A DNA stretch of 39,140 nt from Pseudobutyrivibrio sp. (GTDB taxonomy: Bacteria > Bacillota > Clostridia > Lachnospirales > Lachnospiraceae): assembly GCA_024684955.1 (NCBI GenBank), contig JAIKWH010000004.1:1-39140 (forward strand), read 5' to 3'. This document shows positions 15,378-24,509 of the stretch, piece after piece. The translations under genes and the position numbers were made by a program. Under the pieces are notes generated by a model, which saw only the letters and a program-made list of their open reading frames with translations, did not search any database and was not told the DNA's origin. Position 1 is the stretch's first letter; each line of letters opens with the position of its first letter.

Positions 15378-18300
15378 ATGGCTAAAGTAAAAACATTATT
15401 AAAGAAAACTGCAGGAGGAGCAATGGCAGCGTTTATGCTGGCAACAAGTTTTAACCTTGGGCCGGTGTATGCATCTTCCGGGGTGGATTCAATTACATCC
15501 ATACAGGAGTTGCCAGAGAATATAGCTGTTCAATACATAGGTGTAGGAGAAAGTTTTGATTCTATAGTATTTCCTACTTCTATTAATGCTGTTTTGACTA
15601 TTAGCCAGGACCAGATAATTGAAGAAACTGAAGATTTAGAAGAGATAGAAGAAGTTCTCGAAGAAGATATAGAGGAAGGGCTAGAAGCAGAGGACTTGGC
15701 AGGAAGCGATACAGAAGAAACAGAAGCTCCTGTGGATGATTTTGCTGAGGAGCCAGAAGTTAATCAGGAAACTCCAATAGATGAGATATCAGAGGAAGAG
15801 TCAGGTGAGGCAGTTGAAGCAACAACAGAAGAAGCAACAACAGAAGAAGCACCAACAGAAGAAGCACCAATAAATGAAACACCTGTTGTTGAAGCACCTT
15901 TTGATGTAGTGACTGGAACAGAAACACAAAATACACAGCAAACAGAGTCAGCACCAGTTTCAGAGCCAGCATCTACACCAGCAGCGCCTGAGGTTTCAGA
16001 GCTTGCACCTGTAGAAGTAGCAGACCCTGTCGCTTCTATAATAGATTTTATTTTCCCTGCAATTGAAGTAAAGGCAGCAGAAGTTGAGAATCAGGATTTG
16101 GATGCAGATACTCAAGAGCCAGCAGATGAAGCAGTAGAAAATATACAGGAGCCTGCAGATAAATTAATAAGAGTAGAAACAGTTTTGGTGGATACACCAA
16201 TATCTATACAAGTAGCATCATGGGAACTTGACAGCAGCAGAAGTACAGCTGAGACTTTTGATTCCTCTGTTGAGGGAGCATATTTTACCTTTGTTCCTGC
16301 TTTTGATTGTTCATACCCTATTAATGCAAACATTCCTATTATTAAAGTAATTGTTTCTGAGGAGCCTGAAAAAGCATTTGAGGAATCAGTTAATTTAGAT
16401 GGAGTACGTATTACAGTAAAAGCCGATGCAGGAGTATTTCCTGATGGAGCAATCCTTTCAGCAAGAAGGGCAACTCCATCCGAAGAGACTTTGGCAGAGG
16501 ATGCTGTAGCAGTCAAAGAAAATGTTGAAGATTTAGAAGAGTTTTCAGTTGTAAATACATATTCATTTGATATTTCCATTCTCGATGGACAGGGCAACGA
16601 AATCCAACCTGACAATTCCAAGGGCCAGGTATATGTTTCATTTGCCATGGAAGAAGTTGCAAATGAGGAGATGACAGTAGACGTATATCACATGGAAGAG
16701 ACTTCAGACGGAAGTATTGAAGCTGACAAACTCAATGCAAATTCTACTAATGATACTATAGAAGTAAAAACAACAGGATTTTCTGTATACACCCTGGTAG
16801 TAACAATGAATGGGGTGGGATTTGAAAATAATGGATACCCTTATTGCAAGAATTCTAGTGGATCTAATGTGGTTCTGGCTATAAAGCCATCCCAGATTAC
16901 TGATTCTACTCAGTATCAGTGGCAGGTAAGCACAGATGGCAAAGCTACATGGTCTGACATACAGGGGGCAACTCAGATTACATATACTGCATCAAACCCT
17001 GCTCATGGTTCATGGTACAGATGTAAAGTTAACGGCTCAGAAAGCAAGGCAGTTGAGATAGTAAGGCCTGAAAATGATTCAAGAACCTGGACCAATAAAA
17101 ACGGAAACATATATGTTTCAAACGGCACAATGGCATACAACGTTTCTGGAAACTACTTTGATGTAGCCGGTTATTATAGAAAGAATAACCGTGACTATAT
17201 GTTACAGACTGTATATGGTGGTGGGTCATGGCAAATTGCTACAAGCACATCGGCAAATCCAAGTGCCGGAGCTTCATCATCAGGAAACCTGGAAGAAATA
17301 GAGGTTGCATTTAATGACTCTGAGCAATATGCAGTTATATTTACTTTTGATTTAGCTCAAGGCCAAAAGGCTGTTTCCTTTGGCTGTGATACACAGCTGG
17401 GAGATTCTTCAACAAGTGGAGACTATGCAGATTATGCAGCTCTTGAGGCAGACAAAGAGTCAGATAATACTTTAAACCACGTGGCAATGATAGGTGCGGC
17501 TTCATCAGAAGCTGCAAGTGAAGATGATCCGGCTTTTGTAATTACTCCTGTTACTAAATCAGGATTAAAGTTTTGGCTTGGATGTTATTCGAGTAGGCAG
17601 CATTTTGCCTATAGTACAAATGCTAGCACTATTGGAACAGGCTCGCTAGGAAATGTGACATGTGATGGAAATGTTGTTTCAAATATTGCATTGTCTTGCC
17701 TGGAAGTAGATTCTGGAATGACTATGTCATGGTCAAACGTAGAGGACGGAGGAAGAGTACAGTTCCAGTTTTCTGTAGGAGATGTAAAGTCAACAGGTGC
17801 CATTGGAGGAGCTGTTAATTATACTGAAGAAAAAATAGAAGGCTTAGTTCCTAATACTACATATAGCATTACTGCAGCAGGTGTTGAGACTGTTTATCAA
17901 ATAAAGGCTGATTCATCAGGAAAGATTGGCCTGAGTGGTACAGATGAAAATAGCCGTGAATATGATTTTATAGGAAAGAATCTGCACATTACTGGAGTAG
18001 TTGATGAGCAACCAGTAGCAACAGATGTCAGTGTAAAGGGACGTCCTAGTCCTGTGGAAGCTGACACAAATGGAACAGACGATCAGTCTTCGTCAGCAGT
18101 AAAGCCGGCTGACGTTGGTAGCGATGCAATTGTTACAGGTAGTAATGCTATAACTTTGAATATAAATAAAAATGATAGCACAAAGATGGGACAGCAGTAT
18201 CGTGTATATAATGCAGATGGTAGCGAAATTGCCAATATGGGATGGACAAGTCCTGGCTCAAATGGCAAAGTTACATTTACTGGCCTGGCAGGGAATACTT

Positions 18301-20006
18301 CATACCTTGTTAAAGCCAGGGTACCAGCAACAAGAAATGCACCAGCATCTGAGCCAAGTGCCGGTATTACTGTTAAAACAGTAGCCACAATCGGCGAGTT
18401 GACTCTGGATGAGACAGCATCATATACATATGACGGCCAGACCAAAACCCGTGGAATCACTGCCACAGAGGAAGGTGTAACAATTACATATAGTAAAGAT
18501 TCTAATGAAAATTATTCTGCAGAAGTGCCTAACTTTGCAGACGCAGGGGTTCATACTATATATTACAAGGCTACAAAAGATGGATACAGAACAGTATATG
18601 GCAGTTACAATGTGACTATTTATAAGCAGGCTAGAGAAAACGTAGAAATAGAAGTCGTAACTAAGATAGATCCTGACGTTGTTTCTTTGGGCAACGTGGA
18701 CCTTTCTCATTATTTATCTGTAGGGGATATTCTGTCAAATCCACAGCTGACAGGCGAGTCTAGAGATTATATTAATCAGTTCTATGCAGAGGGACAGACT
18801 ATTAAGTATTCAATAGTGGATAGCGACGGAATAGATGGCAAGCGAGGATCTATCGTAGTAAAGGTCAGCAATCCTAACTATGAGGATTATTATCTGACGA
18901 TTCCTGTAGAATTTACTCATACAACTAAGACTACTAATGCCGTAGTCAATGACTCAAGTGATGGTACAAACAATGTTAGAACTGCGGTTGCAACACCTGT
19001 GCCTGAATCTAAAGATGAAGAGGAGATTATTCCTGAAAATAAAGAGACTATAGTTGAAAAGACAAAAGAAGCTGAGTCTACATCAAGCCAGACCCAGACA
19101 GCCCCTGTTGAGACCGAAGAAACTGTCAGCAGAGAAAATATCATTGACAAGGGTAACATCTGGGCCACTATTTCTAATGATACAAAGACAAAGATTGTGG
19201 AGAAATTTGGCCAGAACGGTGGAGAAATATTTGAGGCTAACAAGGTGCTGGGATACAACCTGGATTCAGAGGGAACTATTTCCGCTGTTGATGAGAGCGA
19301 AATCTCTACTGATGTGGTTCCTGTAAAAGAAATTCCTGTAGCCCTTACATTTGGACAGGGTGCAGTTGTTGTCAAAATGGAACTTAAAGATTCTGACAAG
19401 GTAAACGCAGGCCTGGCAGACGCATCATTTGTAGCAAGATCACTTCTTTCAAAGGAGCAGATATCAAAGGTTGCAGCAGGTAGTGTGGTTGAGATTAAGG
19501 TTGAGGCTACACCTGTTAATCCAGAAGAAGTTTCAGAACTGGACGCTCAGGTTATAAGTGATGGAGTAAACACTTCTCTGCAGAATAACCCTAATCTTAC
19601 TATGGGCAATTACATCGACCTTAGCATGTACATGAAAGTTGATGAGGAGGACTGGACCCAGATTACAGATACTACACCAATCGAAATCGTAATTGATATT
19701 CCTGAGGAATACAGAGGTATTTCAGATAAATATTATATTATGAGAGCTCACGAGGGCCAGGCTACCCTTCTTGAGGACTTGGATGATAATCCTGACACTA
19801 TCACAATCTCAACAGGTCAGTTCTCCACATATGCAATCATGTTTGACCAGGTTGAAAATGCCAGTGATGCAGGAGCTGCTACTGCAGATACAGTAGTTGT
19901 TGGATCCACATTGCTTGGATTAAACGGCTATATATGGATGATATTAATATCAATTGCTCTTATTATAATAGTTATCGTTGCTTTAAAATCTGAAAAAGAA
20001 GAGTAA
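15378..20006 (+). CDS. Large secreted surface protein with C-terminal membrane anchor
   Basis: The 1542-aa product has a long signal peptide (basic start, hydrophobic core, cleavage near VYA-SS, about 33). Residues about 75-195 are very acidic with EATTEEAPTEEAP-type repeats. Beta-rich domains follow: a segment with ADAGVFPDGAILSARRATP near 345, an Ig-like domain with YQWQVSTDGKATWSDIQG near 510, an FN3-like domain near 920-1005 (GQQYRVYNADG, GLAGNTSYLVKARVP) and a domain starting YTYDGQTKTRGI near 1015. The end has one membrane segment (about 1515-1536) and SEKEE. No LPXTG motif is present, so it is held by the membrane helix. It is probably an adhesin or envelope protein; binding partner unknown. 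The ATG is used rather than the GTG 9 bases earlier, which lies in the ribosome site. Confidence 0.88.
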   Translation: MAKVKTLLKKTAGGAMAAFMLATSFNLGPVYASSGVDSITSIQELPENIAVQYIGVGESFDSIVFPTSINAVLTISQDQIIEETEDLEEIEEVLEEDIEEGLEAEDLAGSDTEETEAPVDDFAEEPEVNQETPIDEISEEESGEAVEATTEEATTEEAPTEEAPINETPVVEAPFDVVTGTETQNTQQTESAPVSEPASTPAAPEVSELAPVEVADPVASIIDFIFPAIEVKAAEVENQDLDADTQEPADEAVENIQEPADKLIRVETVLVDTPISIQVASWELDSSRSTAETFDSSVEGAYFTFVPAFDCSYPINANIPIIKVIVSEEPEKAFEESVNLDGVRITVKADAGVFPDGAILSARRATPSEETLAEDAVAVKENVEDLEEFSVVNTYSFDISILDGQGNEIQPDNSKGQVYVSFAMEEVANEEMTVDVYHMEETSDGSIEADKLNANSTNDTIEVKTTGFSVYTLVVTMNGVGFENNGYPYCKNSSGSNVVLAIKPSQITDSTQYQWQVSTDGKATWSDIQGATQITYTASNPAHGSWYRCKVNGSESKAVEIVRPENDSRTWTNKNGNIYVSNGTMAYNVSGNYFDVAGYYRKNNRDYMLQTVYGGGSWQIATSTSANPSAGASSSGNLEEIEVAFNDSEQYAVIFTFDLAQGQKAVSFGCDTQLGDSSTSGDYADYAALEADKESDNTLNHVAMIGAASSEAASEDDPAFVITPVTKSGLKFWLGCYSSRQHFAYSTNASTIGTGSLGNVTCDGNVVSNIALSCLEVDSGMTMSWSNVEDGGRVQFQFSVGDVKSTGAIGGAVNYTEEKIEGLVPNTTYSITAAGVETVYQIKADSSGKIGLSGTDENSREYDFIGKNLHITGVVDEQPVATDVSVKGRPSPVEADTNGTDDQSSSAVKPADVGSDAIVTGSNAITLNINKNDSTKMGQQYRVYNADGSEIANMGWTSPGSNGKVTFTGLAGNTSYLVKARVPATRNAPASEPSAGITVKTVATIGELTLDETASYTYDGQTKTRGITATEEGVTITYSKDSNENYSAEVPNFADAGVHTIYYKATKDGYRTVYGSYNVTIYKQARENVEIEVVTKIDPDVVSLGNVDLSHYLSVGDILSNPQLTGESRDYINQFYAEGQTIKYSIVDSDGIDGKRGSIVVKVSNPNYEDYYLTIPVEFTHTTKTTNAVVNDSSDGTNNVRTAVATPVPESKDEEEIIPENKETIVEKTKEAESTSSQTQTAPVETEETVSRENIIDKGNIWATISNDTKTKIVEKFGQNGGEIFEANKVLGYNLDSEGTISAVDESEISTDVVPVKEIPVALTFGQGAVVVKMELKDSDKVNAGLADASFVARSLLSKEQISKVAAGSVVEIKVEATPVNPEEVSELDAQVISDGVNTSLQNNPNLTMGNYIDLSMYMKVDEEDWTQITDTTPIEIVIDIPEEYRGISDKYYIMRAHEGQATLLEDLDDNPDTITISTGQFSTYAIMFDQVENASDAGAATADTVVVGSTLLGLNGYIWMILISIALIIIVIVALKSEKEE

Positions 20007-20045
20007 AGAATATAGTTAAAATTTTCACAAGAAAAGACACAATTT

Positions 20046-20079
20046 AGGAACCCAGAAGCATGCGGCTGGGTTCCTTTTT
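20046..20079 (+). terminator. Rho-independent terminator of the surface protein gene
   Basis: AGGAACCCAG (20046-20055) and CTGGGTTCCT (20066-20075) form a perfect 10-bp stem followed by TTTT. Confidence 0.93.
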
Positions 20080-20096
20080 GCGCGTAAAATTAGGAT

Positions 20097-20132
20097 TTTT
20101 CTAACCTTAACTTGAATAACGCAGTTAGAAAA
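20097..20132. other. Inverted repeat in the gap before thl
   Basis: TTTTCTAAC (20097-20105) and GTTAGAAAA (20124-20132) are perfect 9-bp arms 18 bp apart, with partial extension on both sides. They could bind a regulator. The 363-bp gap 20007-20369 holds this, the preceding terminator and the Rex-like sites; I see no gene. Confidence 0.4.
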
Positions 20133-20200
20133 TTAGGTGAAAATTATAAAAGTAGTCTAATATTTCATAAATAGAATAATCAGTATAGCAAAAATTCTCA

Positions 20201-20229
20201 TTGAAAAAGGGGATAGGGTGTGTTAATCT
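20201..20229 (+). promoter_or_regulatory. Possible promoter of the butyrate operon
   Basis: TTGAAA (20201-20206) is 17 bp from TAATCT (20224-20229). The -10 is weak, but it lies inside Rex-like site 1, the expected place for repression. Confidence 0.4.
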
Positions 20230-20237
20230 TTTAACAA
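20220..20237. promoter_or_regulatory. Rex-like operator 1 upstream of thl
   Basis: GTGTTAATCTTTTAACAA matches the clostridial Rex consensus TTGTTAANNNNTTAACAA at 13 of 14 fixed bases. Rex is a repressor that leaves DNA when NADH is high relative to NAD, which would turn on butyrate formation as an electron sink. Confidence 0.75.
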
Positions 20238-20270
20238 CGACGGCTTTAGGCATATTTTTTTAGCCTTGAT

Positions 20271-20288
20271 TCGTTAAATTTTTAACAG
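20271..20288. promoter_or_regulatory. Rex-like operator 2 upstream of thl
   Basis: TCGTTAAATTTTTAACAG matches the same consensus at 12 of 14 fixed bases, 51 bp after site 1, about five helical turns, so two Rex dimers could lie on one face of the DNA. Confidence 0.65.
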
Positions 20289-20369
20289 TTTTTACTGTTG
20301 GAAATTGTGAAAAATGACTAAAAATGCCTTGGCCTAAAAATTGTATTCTTAGCAGAGGAGAAAGAAAAC

Positions 20370-21572
20370 ATGGGAAAAAAAGTAGTTATCGCTAGTGCAT
20401 GTAGAACAGCCATTGGTACAATGGGTGGATCACTTAGCGCAATTCCAGCAGCTGACCTTGGCGCAATCGTTATCAAGGAAGCAGTAAAGAGAGCAGGCAT
20501 CAAGCCTGAGGATGTTGAGCACGTATACATGGGTTGCGTTATCCAGGCAGGTCTTGGACAGAACGTTGCTCGTCAGGCTTCAATCAAGGCAGGTCTTCCA
20601 AATGAGACAACTGCTGTTACAACAAACGTTGTTTGTGGTTCTGGTCTTAACTGTGTTAACCAGGCTGCTCAGATGATTATCGCAGGTGATGCTGATGTTG
20701 TTGTTGCTGGTGGTATGGAGAACATGTCACTTGCACCATTTGCTCTTCCACAGGGCCGTTTTGGTTACAGAATGACATGGCCATCAAACAGCCAGGGTGC
20801 TTTAGTAGATACTATGGTTAAGGATGCTCTTTGGGATGCATACAATGATTACCACATGATCAAGACAGCTGACAATGTTGCTGAGCAGTGGAAACTTACA
20901 AGAGAAGAACTTGATGAGTTTGCAGTTAATTCTCAGAACAAGGCTTGTGCAGCTATCGAGAATGGTGCATTCAAGGATGAAATCGTTCCTGTAGAAGTTA
21001 AGAAAAAGAAAGAGACAGTTCTTTTTGATACAGATGAAGGCCCAAGACCTGGTACAACAATGGAAGGTCTTGCTAAACTTAAGGCTTTATATCCAAACGG
21101 AGTTGTTACAGCTGGTAATGCTTCTGGTATCAACGATGGTGCTGCAGCACTTGTTGTTATGTCAGAGGAGAAGGCAAAAGAACTTGGTGTTAAGCCACTT
21201 GTTACTTTCGTAGCTGGCGCACTTGGTGGTGTTGACCCTTCAATCATGGGTGTTGGCCCTGTAGCAGCAACAAAGAAGGTTCTTGCTAAGACAGGTCTTA
21301 CAATTGATGACTTTGATGTATATGAGGCTAACGAGGCATTCGCTGCTCAGTCTGTAGCAGTTGGTAAGGACCTTGGATTCGATATGAAGAAGCTTAATCC
21401 AAACGGTGGTGCTATCGCTCTTGGTCACCCAGTAGGAGCTTCTGGTGCTCGTATCCTTGTTACATTAATTTACGATATGCTTCACAATCCAGAGTACAAG
21501 CGTGGTCTTGCTACACTCTGCATCGGCGGTGGTATGGGTTGTGCTACAGTTGTTGAAAAATACGAAGGTTAA
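20370..21572 (+). CDS. thl: Acetyl-CoA acetyltransferase (thiolase)
   Basis: The 400-aa cytoplasmic enzyme joins two acetyl-CoA into acetoacetyl-CoA, the entry step of butyrate synthesis. The nucleophilic Cys is in [10 protein letters not shown] (about 89). The second active-site signature is [18 protein letters not shown] with the catalytic His, and the C-terminal Cys is in [18 protein letters not shown] is the usual substrate-pocket motif. Length is slightly above the common 391-393 aa. It is first in a five-gene operon, with GAGGAGAAAG before the ATG. Codon choice (GCT, GTT, CTT) is much more biased than in neighbouring operons, pointing to very high expression. Confidence 0.97.
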   Translation: MGKKVVIASACRTAIGTMGGSLSAIPAADLGAIVIKEAVKRAGIKPEDVEHVYMGCVIQAGLGQNVARQASIKAGLPNETTAVTTNVVCGSGLNCVNQAAQMIIAGDADVVVAGGMENMSLAPFALPQGRFGYRMTWPSNSQGALVDTMVKDALWDAYNDYHMIKTADNVAEQWKLTREELDEFAVNSQNKACAAIENGAFKDEIVPVEVKKKKETVLFDTDEGPRPGTTMEGLAKLKALYPNGVVTAGNASGINDGAAALVVMSEEKAKELGVKPLVTFVAGALGGVDPSIMGVGPVAATKKVLAKTGLTIDDFDVYEANEAFAAQSVAVGKDLGFDMKKLNPNGGAIALGHPVGASGARILVTLIYDMLHNPEYKRGLATLCIGGGMGCATVVEKYEG

Positions 21573-21588
21573 TTAGGAGGATTATAAA

Positions 21589-22461
21589 ATGAAAGTAGGC
21601 GTAATTGGCGCAGGTACAATGGGCCAGGGCATTGCTAAGGCATTTGCTCAGGTTGACGGATATGAAGTAGCTCTTTGCGATATCAAGCAGGAGTGGGCTG
21701 AAGGCGGAAAGGACAAGATTGCTAAAGGTTATGCAAGACTTGTTGAAAAAGGAAAAATGGAGCAGGCAGCAGTAGATGCTATTCTTGCTAAAATCACTCC
21801 AGGTCTCAAGGAAAACCTTTGCAAGGATTGTGACCTTATCGTAGAGGCTGCTTTCGAGAACATGGAAGTTAAGAAGACTACATTCAAGGAACTTGACGAA
21901 ATCGCTAAGCCTGAGTGCATCTTTGCTTCTAACACATCTTCTCTTTCAATCACAGAGATTGGCAACGGTCTTAACCGTCCAATGATTGGTATGCACTTCT
22001 TTAACCCAGCAGACAGAATGAAACTTGTTGAGGTTATCGCAGGTGTTAATACTCCAGCGGAGACAGTAGATTGCATCAAAAAGATTTCTGAGGAAATCGG
22101 CAAGACTCCTGTACAGGTTAACGAGGCTGCTGGTTTCGTAGTAAACCGTATCCTTATTCCAATGATTAACGAAGCTGCTTTCATCAAGATGGAAGGTGTT
22201 TCTGATATCGCTGGTATCGATGCTGCTATGAAACTTGGTGCTAACCACCCAATGGGACCACTTGAGCTTGGTGACTTCATCGGCCTTGATATCTGCCTTG
22301 CAATCATGGACGTTCTTTACAACGAGACAGGTGACAGCAAGTACCGTGCTTGCCCACTCCTTCGTAAGATGGTTCGTGGTGGAAACCTTGGCGTTAAGTC
22401 TGGTAAGGGATTCTACGTATACAACGCTGACCGTACAAAGACAGCAGTAGACGCACAGTAA
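21589..22461 (+). CDS. hbd: 3-hydroxybutyryl-CoA dehydrogenase
   Basis: The 290-aa enzyme reduces acetoacetyl-CoA to 3-hydroxybutyryl-CoA with NAD(P)H. The N-terminal Rossmann motif GVIGAGTMGQGIA starts at residue 3. SNTSSLSITEI and GMHFFNPADRMKLVEV follow, the latter with the catalytic His. The C-terminal helical domain includes NHPMGPLELGDFIGLD. Length (about 280-290) is normal. AGGAGG sits 9 bases before the ATG and the gene is 16 bp after thl. Its product needs crotonase for the next step, but no crt gene lies in this operon. Confidence 0.97.
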   Translation: MKVGVIGAGTMGQGIAKAFAQVDGYEVALCDIKQEWAEGGKDKIAKGYARLVEKGKMEQAAVDAILAKITPGLKENLCKDCDLIVEAAFENMEVKKTTFKELDEIAKPECIFASNTSSLSITEIGNGLNRPMIGMHFFNPADRMKLVEVIAGVNTPAETVDCIKKISEEIGKTPVQVNEAAGFVVNRILIPMINEAAFIKMEGVSDIAGIDAAMKLGANHPMGPLELGDFIGLDICLAIMDVLYNETGDSKYRACPLLRKMVRGGNLGVKSGKGFYVYNADRTKTAVDAQ

Positions 22462-22518
22462 TTCGTAATTAAGCCACGTAGGCTATAAATTGTAAATAAA
22501 ATTAAGGAGATTCAGATC

Positions 22519-23688
22519 ATGGATTTTACATTAGATAAAAAGCATGAGATGGCTAGACAGTTATTTAGAGATTTTGCTCAGAATGAAGTTAAGCCAATGG
22601 CTCAGGAAATTGACGAGACAGAGCAGTTCCCACGTGAAAACGTAGAAAAGATGATGAAGTATGGTTTCATGGGTATTCCAATTCCAAAGGAGTACGGCGG
22701 ACAGGGCTGCGACGTTCTCACATATGTTATGTGTGTAGAGGAACTTTCAAAGGTTTGCGGTACAACAGGTGTTATCGTTTCTGCACATACTTCGCTTTGC
22801 TGCGACCCTATTCTTACATATGGCACAGAGGAGCAGAAACAGAAGTACTTAGTTCCACTTGCAAGTGGTAAGAAACTTGGTGCTTTCGCACTTACAGAGC
22901 CAGGTGCTGGTACAGATGCACAGGGTGCTCAGTGTAAGGCTACAGAGGATGGAGATTCTTGGGTACTTAACGGTTCTAAGTGCTTCATCACAAACGGTAA
23001 GGAAGCTGATATCTACATCATCTTTGCTGTAACAGATATCGTTGAGGATGCTAAGGGACGCAAGTCTAAGAAATTCTCTGCTTTCATCGTTGAGAAGGGC
23101 ACACCAGGATTTGAGTTTGGTACAAAGGAGAAGAAGATGGGTATCCGTGCTTCTTCTACATACGAGCTTATCTTCCAGGATTGCCGTATTCCAAAGGAGA
23201 ACATCCTTGGACCAAGAGGAAAGGGCTTTGGTATCGCAATGCACACACTTGATGGTGGTCGTATCGGTATTGCTGCTCAGGCACTTGGTATCGGCGAGGG
23301 CTCAATCGATGCAACAATCGATTTCGTAAAAGAAAGAAAACAGTTTGGTCGTCCAATCGCTGCATTCCAGAACACAGCTTTCCAGCTTGCTGACATGAAG
23401 GCTAGAATGGATGCTGCTAAGTATCTTGTATACAATGCAGCTTGCACAAAGGATCAGTATCAGCAGGATCACAGAACAAGCTATTCAATCGAGGCTGCTG
23501 AGGCAAAACTCTTTGCTGCTGAGGCTGCTATGGCTGTTACCACAAAGGCTGTTCAGCTCCACGGTGGTTACGGTTATACAAGAGAATATGATGTAGAGCG
23601 TATGATGCGTGATGCAAAGATTACAGAGATTTATGAAGGAACATCTGAGGTTCAGAGAATGGTAATCTCTGGCGCAATGCTCAAATAA
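22519..23688 (+). CDS. bcd: Butyryl-CoA dehydrogenase
   Basis: The 389-aa flavoprotein reduces crotonyl-CoA to butyryl-CoA. With EtfAB it can form the electron-bifurcating complex that also reduces ferredoxin with NADH. Acyl-CoA dehydrogenase signatures are present: FALTEPGAGTDAQG near 125-140, FITNGKEADIYI, and the C-terminal QLHGGYGYTREYDVERMMRD. The catalytic Glu is in EIYEGTSEVQRMVI near 370. Length equals known Bcd enzymes. It has AAGGAG before the ATG and a 57-bp gap from hbd, and no terminator is seen in that gap. Confidence 0.96.
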   Translation: MDFTLDKKHEMARQLFRDFAQNEVKPMAQEIDETEQFPRENVEKMMKYGFMGIPIPKEYGGQGCDVLTYVMCVEELSKVCGTTGVIVSAHTSLCCDPILTYGTEEQKQKYLVPLASGKKLGAFALTEPGAGTDAQGAQCKATEDGDSWVLNGSKCFITNGKEADIYIIFAVTDIVEDAKGRKSKKFSAFIVEKGTPGFEFGTKEKKMGIRASSTYELIFQDCRIPKENILGPRGKGFGIAMHTLDGGRIGIAAQALGIGEGSIDATIDFVKERKQFGRPIAAFQNTAFQLADMKARMDAAKYLVYNAACTKDQYQQDHRTSYSIEAAEAKLFAAEAAMAVTTKAVQLHGGYGYTREYDVERMMRDAKITEIYEGTSEVQRMVISGAMLK

Positions 23689-23710
23689 GATTGAAAAGGA
23701 GATCAAATAC

Positions 23711-24493
23711 ATGAATATCGTAGTATGTATTAAGCAGGTTCCTGACACAAAGGGCGGCGTAAAGTTTAACCCAGATGGAACACTTGATAGAGCAGCAATG
23801 CTTGCAATTATGAACCCTGATGACAAGGCAGGCCTCGAGGCTGCACTTCGTCTCAAGGATTCAGTAGGAGCTCACGTTACAGTTGTAACAATGGGTCTTC
23901 CAAAGGCTGATGATATGCTTCGTGAGGCTCTTGCTATGGGAGCAGATGAGGCAGTTCTTATTACAGATAGACGTCTTGGTGGTGCTGATACTTGGGCAAC
24001 ATCTTCAACAATCGCAGCTGGTCTTAGAAACCTTGATTATGACCTTGTTATCACAGGTCGTCAGGCTATCGATGGTGATACAGCTCAGGTTGGTCCTCAG
24101 ATCGCTGAGCACCTTGGTCTTCCAGTTATCTCTTATGCAGAGGATATCAAGGTAGAGGGTAACTCAGTTATCGTAAAGCGTCAGTATGAGGATAGATATC
24201 ACGAAGTAAAGGCTCAGATGCCATGTCTTATTACAGCGTTGGCTGAGCTCAACGAGCCACGTTATATGACTCCAGGCGGAATCTTTGATGCTTTCGACAA
24301 GGAAGTAACAGTTTGGTCTAGAGATGATCTCAAGGATCTTGATGATGCTAACATCGGTCTTGCAGGTTCTCCTACAAAGATTGCAAAGGCATCTGACAAG
24401 GTTCGCAAGGGCGCAGGCGAGAAGGTTGCACTTGATCCTAAGGAATCAGTTGACTATATCGTTGGTAAGCTCAAGGAAAAGCACGTAATATAA
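23711..24493 (+). CDS. etfB: Electron transfer flavoprotein beta subunit
   Basis: The 260-aa subunit pairs with EtfA to pass electrons to Bcd. It starts with MNIVVCIKQVPDT, has the DRRLGGADTWATSS and GRQAIDGDTAQVGPQIAEHL motifs of the flavin/nucleotide-binding site, and ends in a helical tail that wraps EtfA. GRQAIDGDTAQVGP is typical of the clostridial, bifurcation-capable group, though sequence alone does not prove bifurcation. AAGGAG precedes the ATG. The gene is 22 bp after bcd and 16 bp before etfA. Confidence 0.96.
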   Translation: MNIVVCIKQVPDTKGGVKFNPDGTLDRAAMLAIMNPDDKAGLEAALRLKDSVGAHVTVVTMGLPKADDMLREALAMGADEAVLITDRRLGGADTWATSSTIAAGLRNLDYDLVITGRQAIDGDTAQVGPQIAEHLGLPVISYAEDIKVEGNSVIVKRQYEDRYHEVKAQMPCLITALAELNEPRYMTPGGIFDAFDKEVTVWSRDDLKDLDDANIGLAGSPTKIAKASDKVRKGAGEKVALDPKESVDYIVGKLKEKHVI

Positions 24494-24509
24494 TAAGGAG
24501 GCAAAAATA

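Noticed and set aside
16112-16648. 178-codon open frame on the minus strand inside the large surface protein gene
   Set aside because: It lies wholly within a well-supported gene, has no ribosome site and mirrors its codon bias.
19860-20006. Sortase (LPXTG) anchor on the 1542-aa protein
   Set aside because: No LPXTG-like motif precedes the C-terminal membrane helix.
21729-22307. 192-codon open frame antisense to hbd
   Set aside because: It arises from the codon bias of hbd; no recognisable domain and no start signals.
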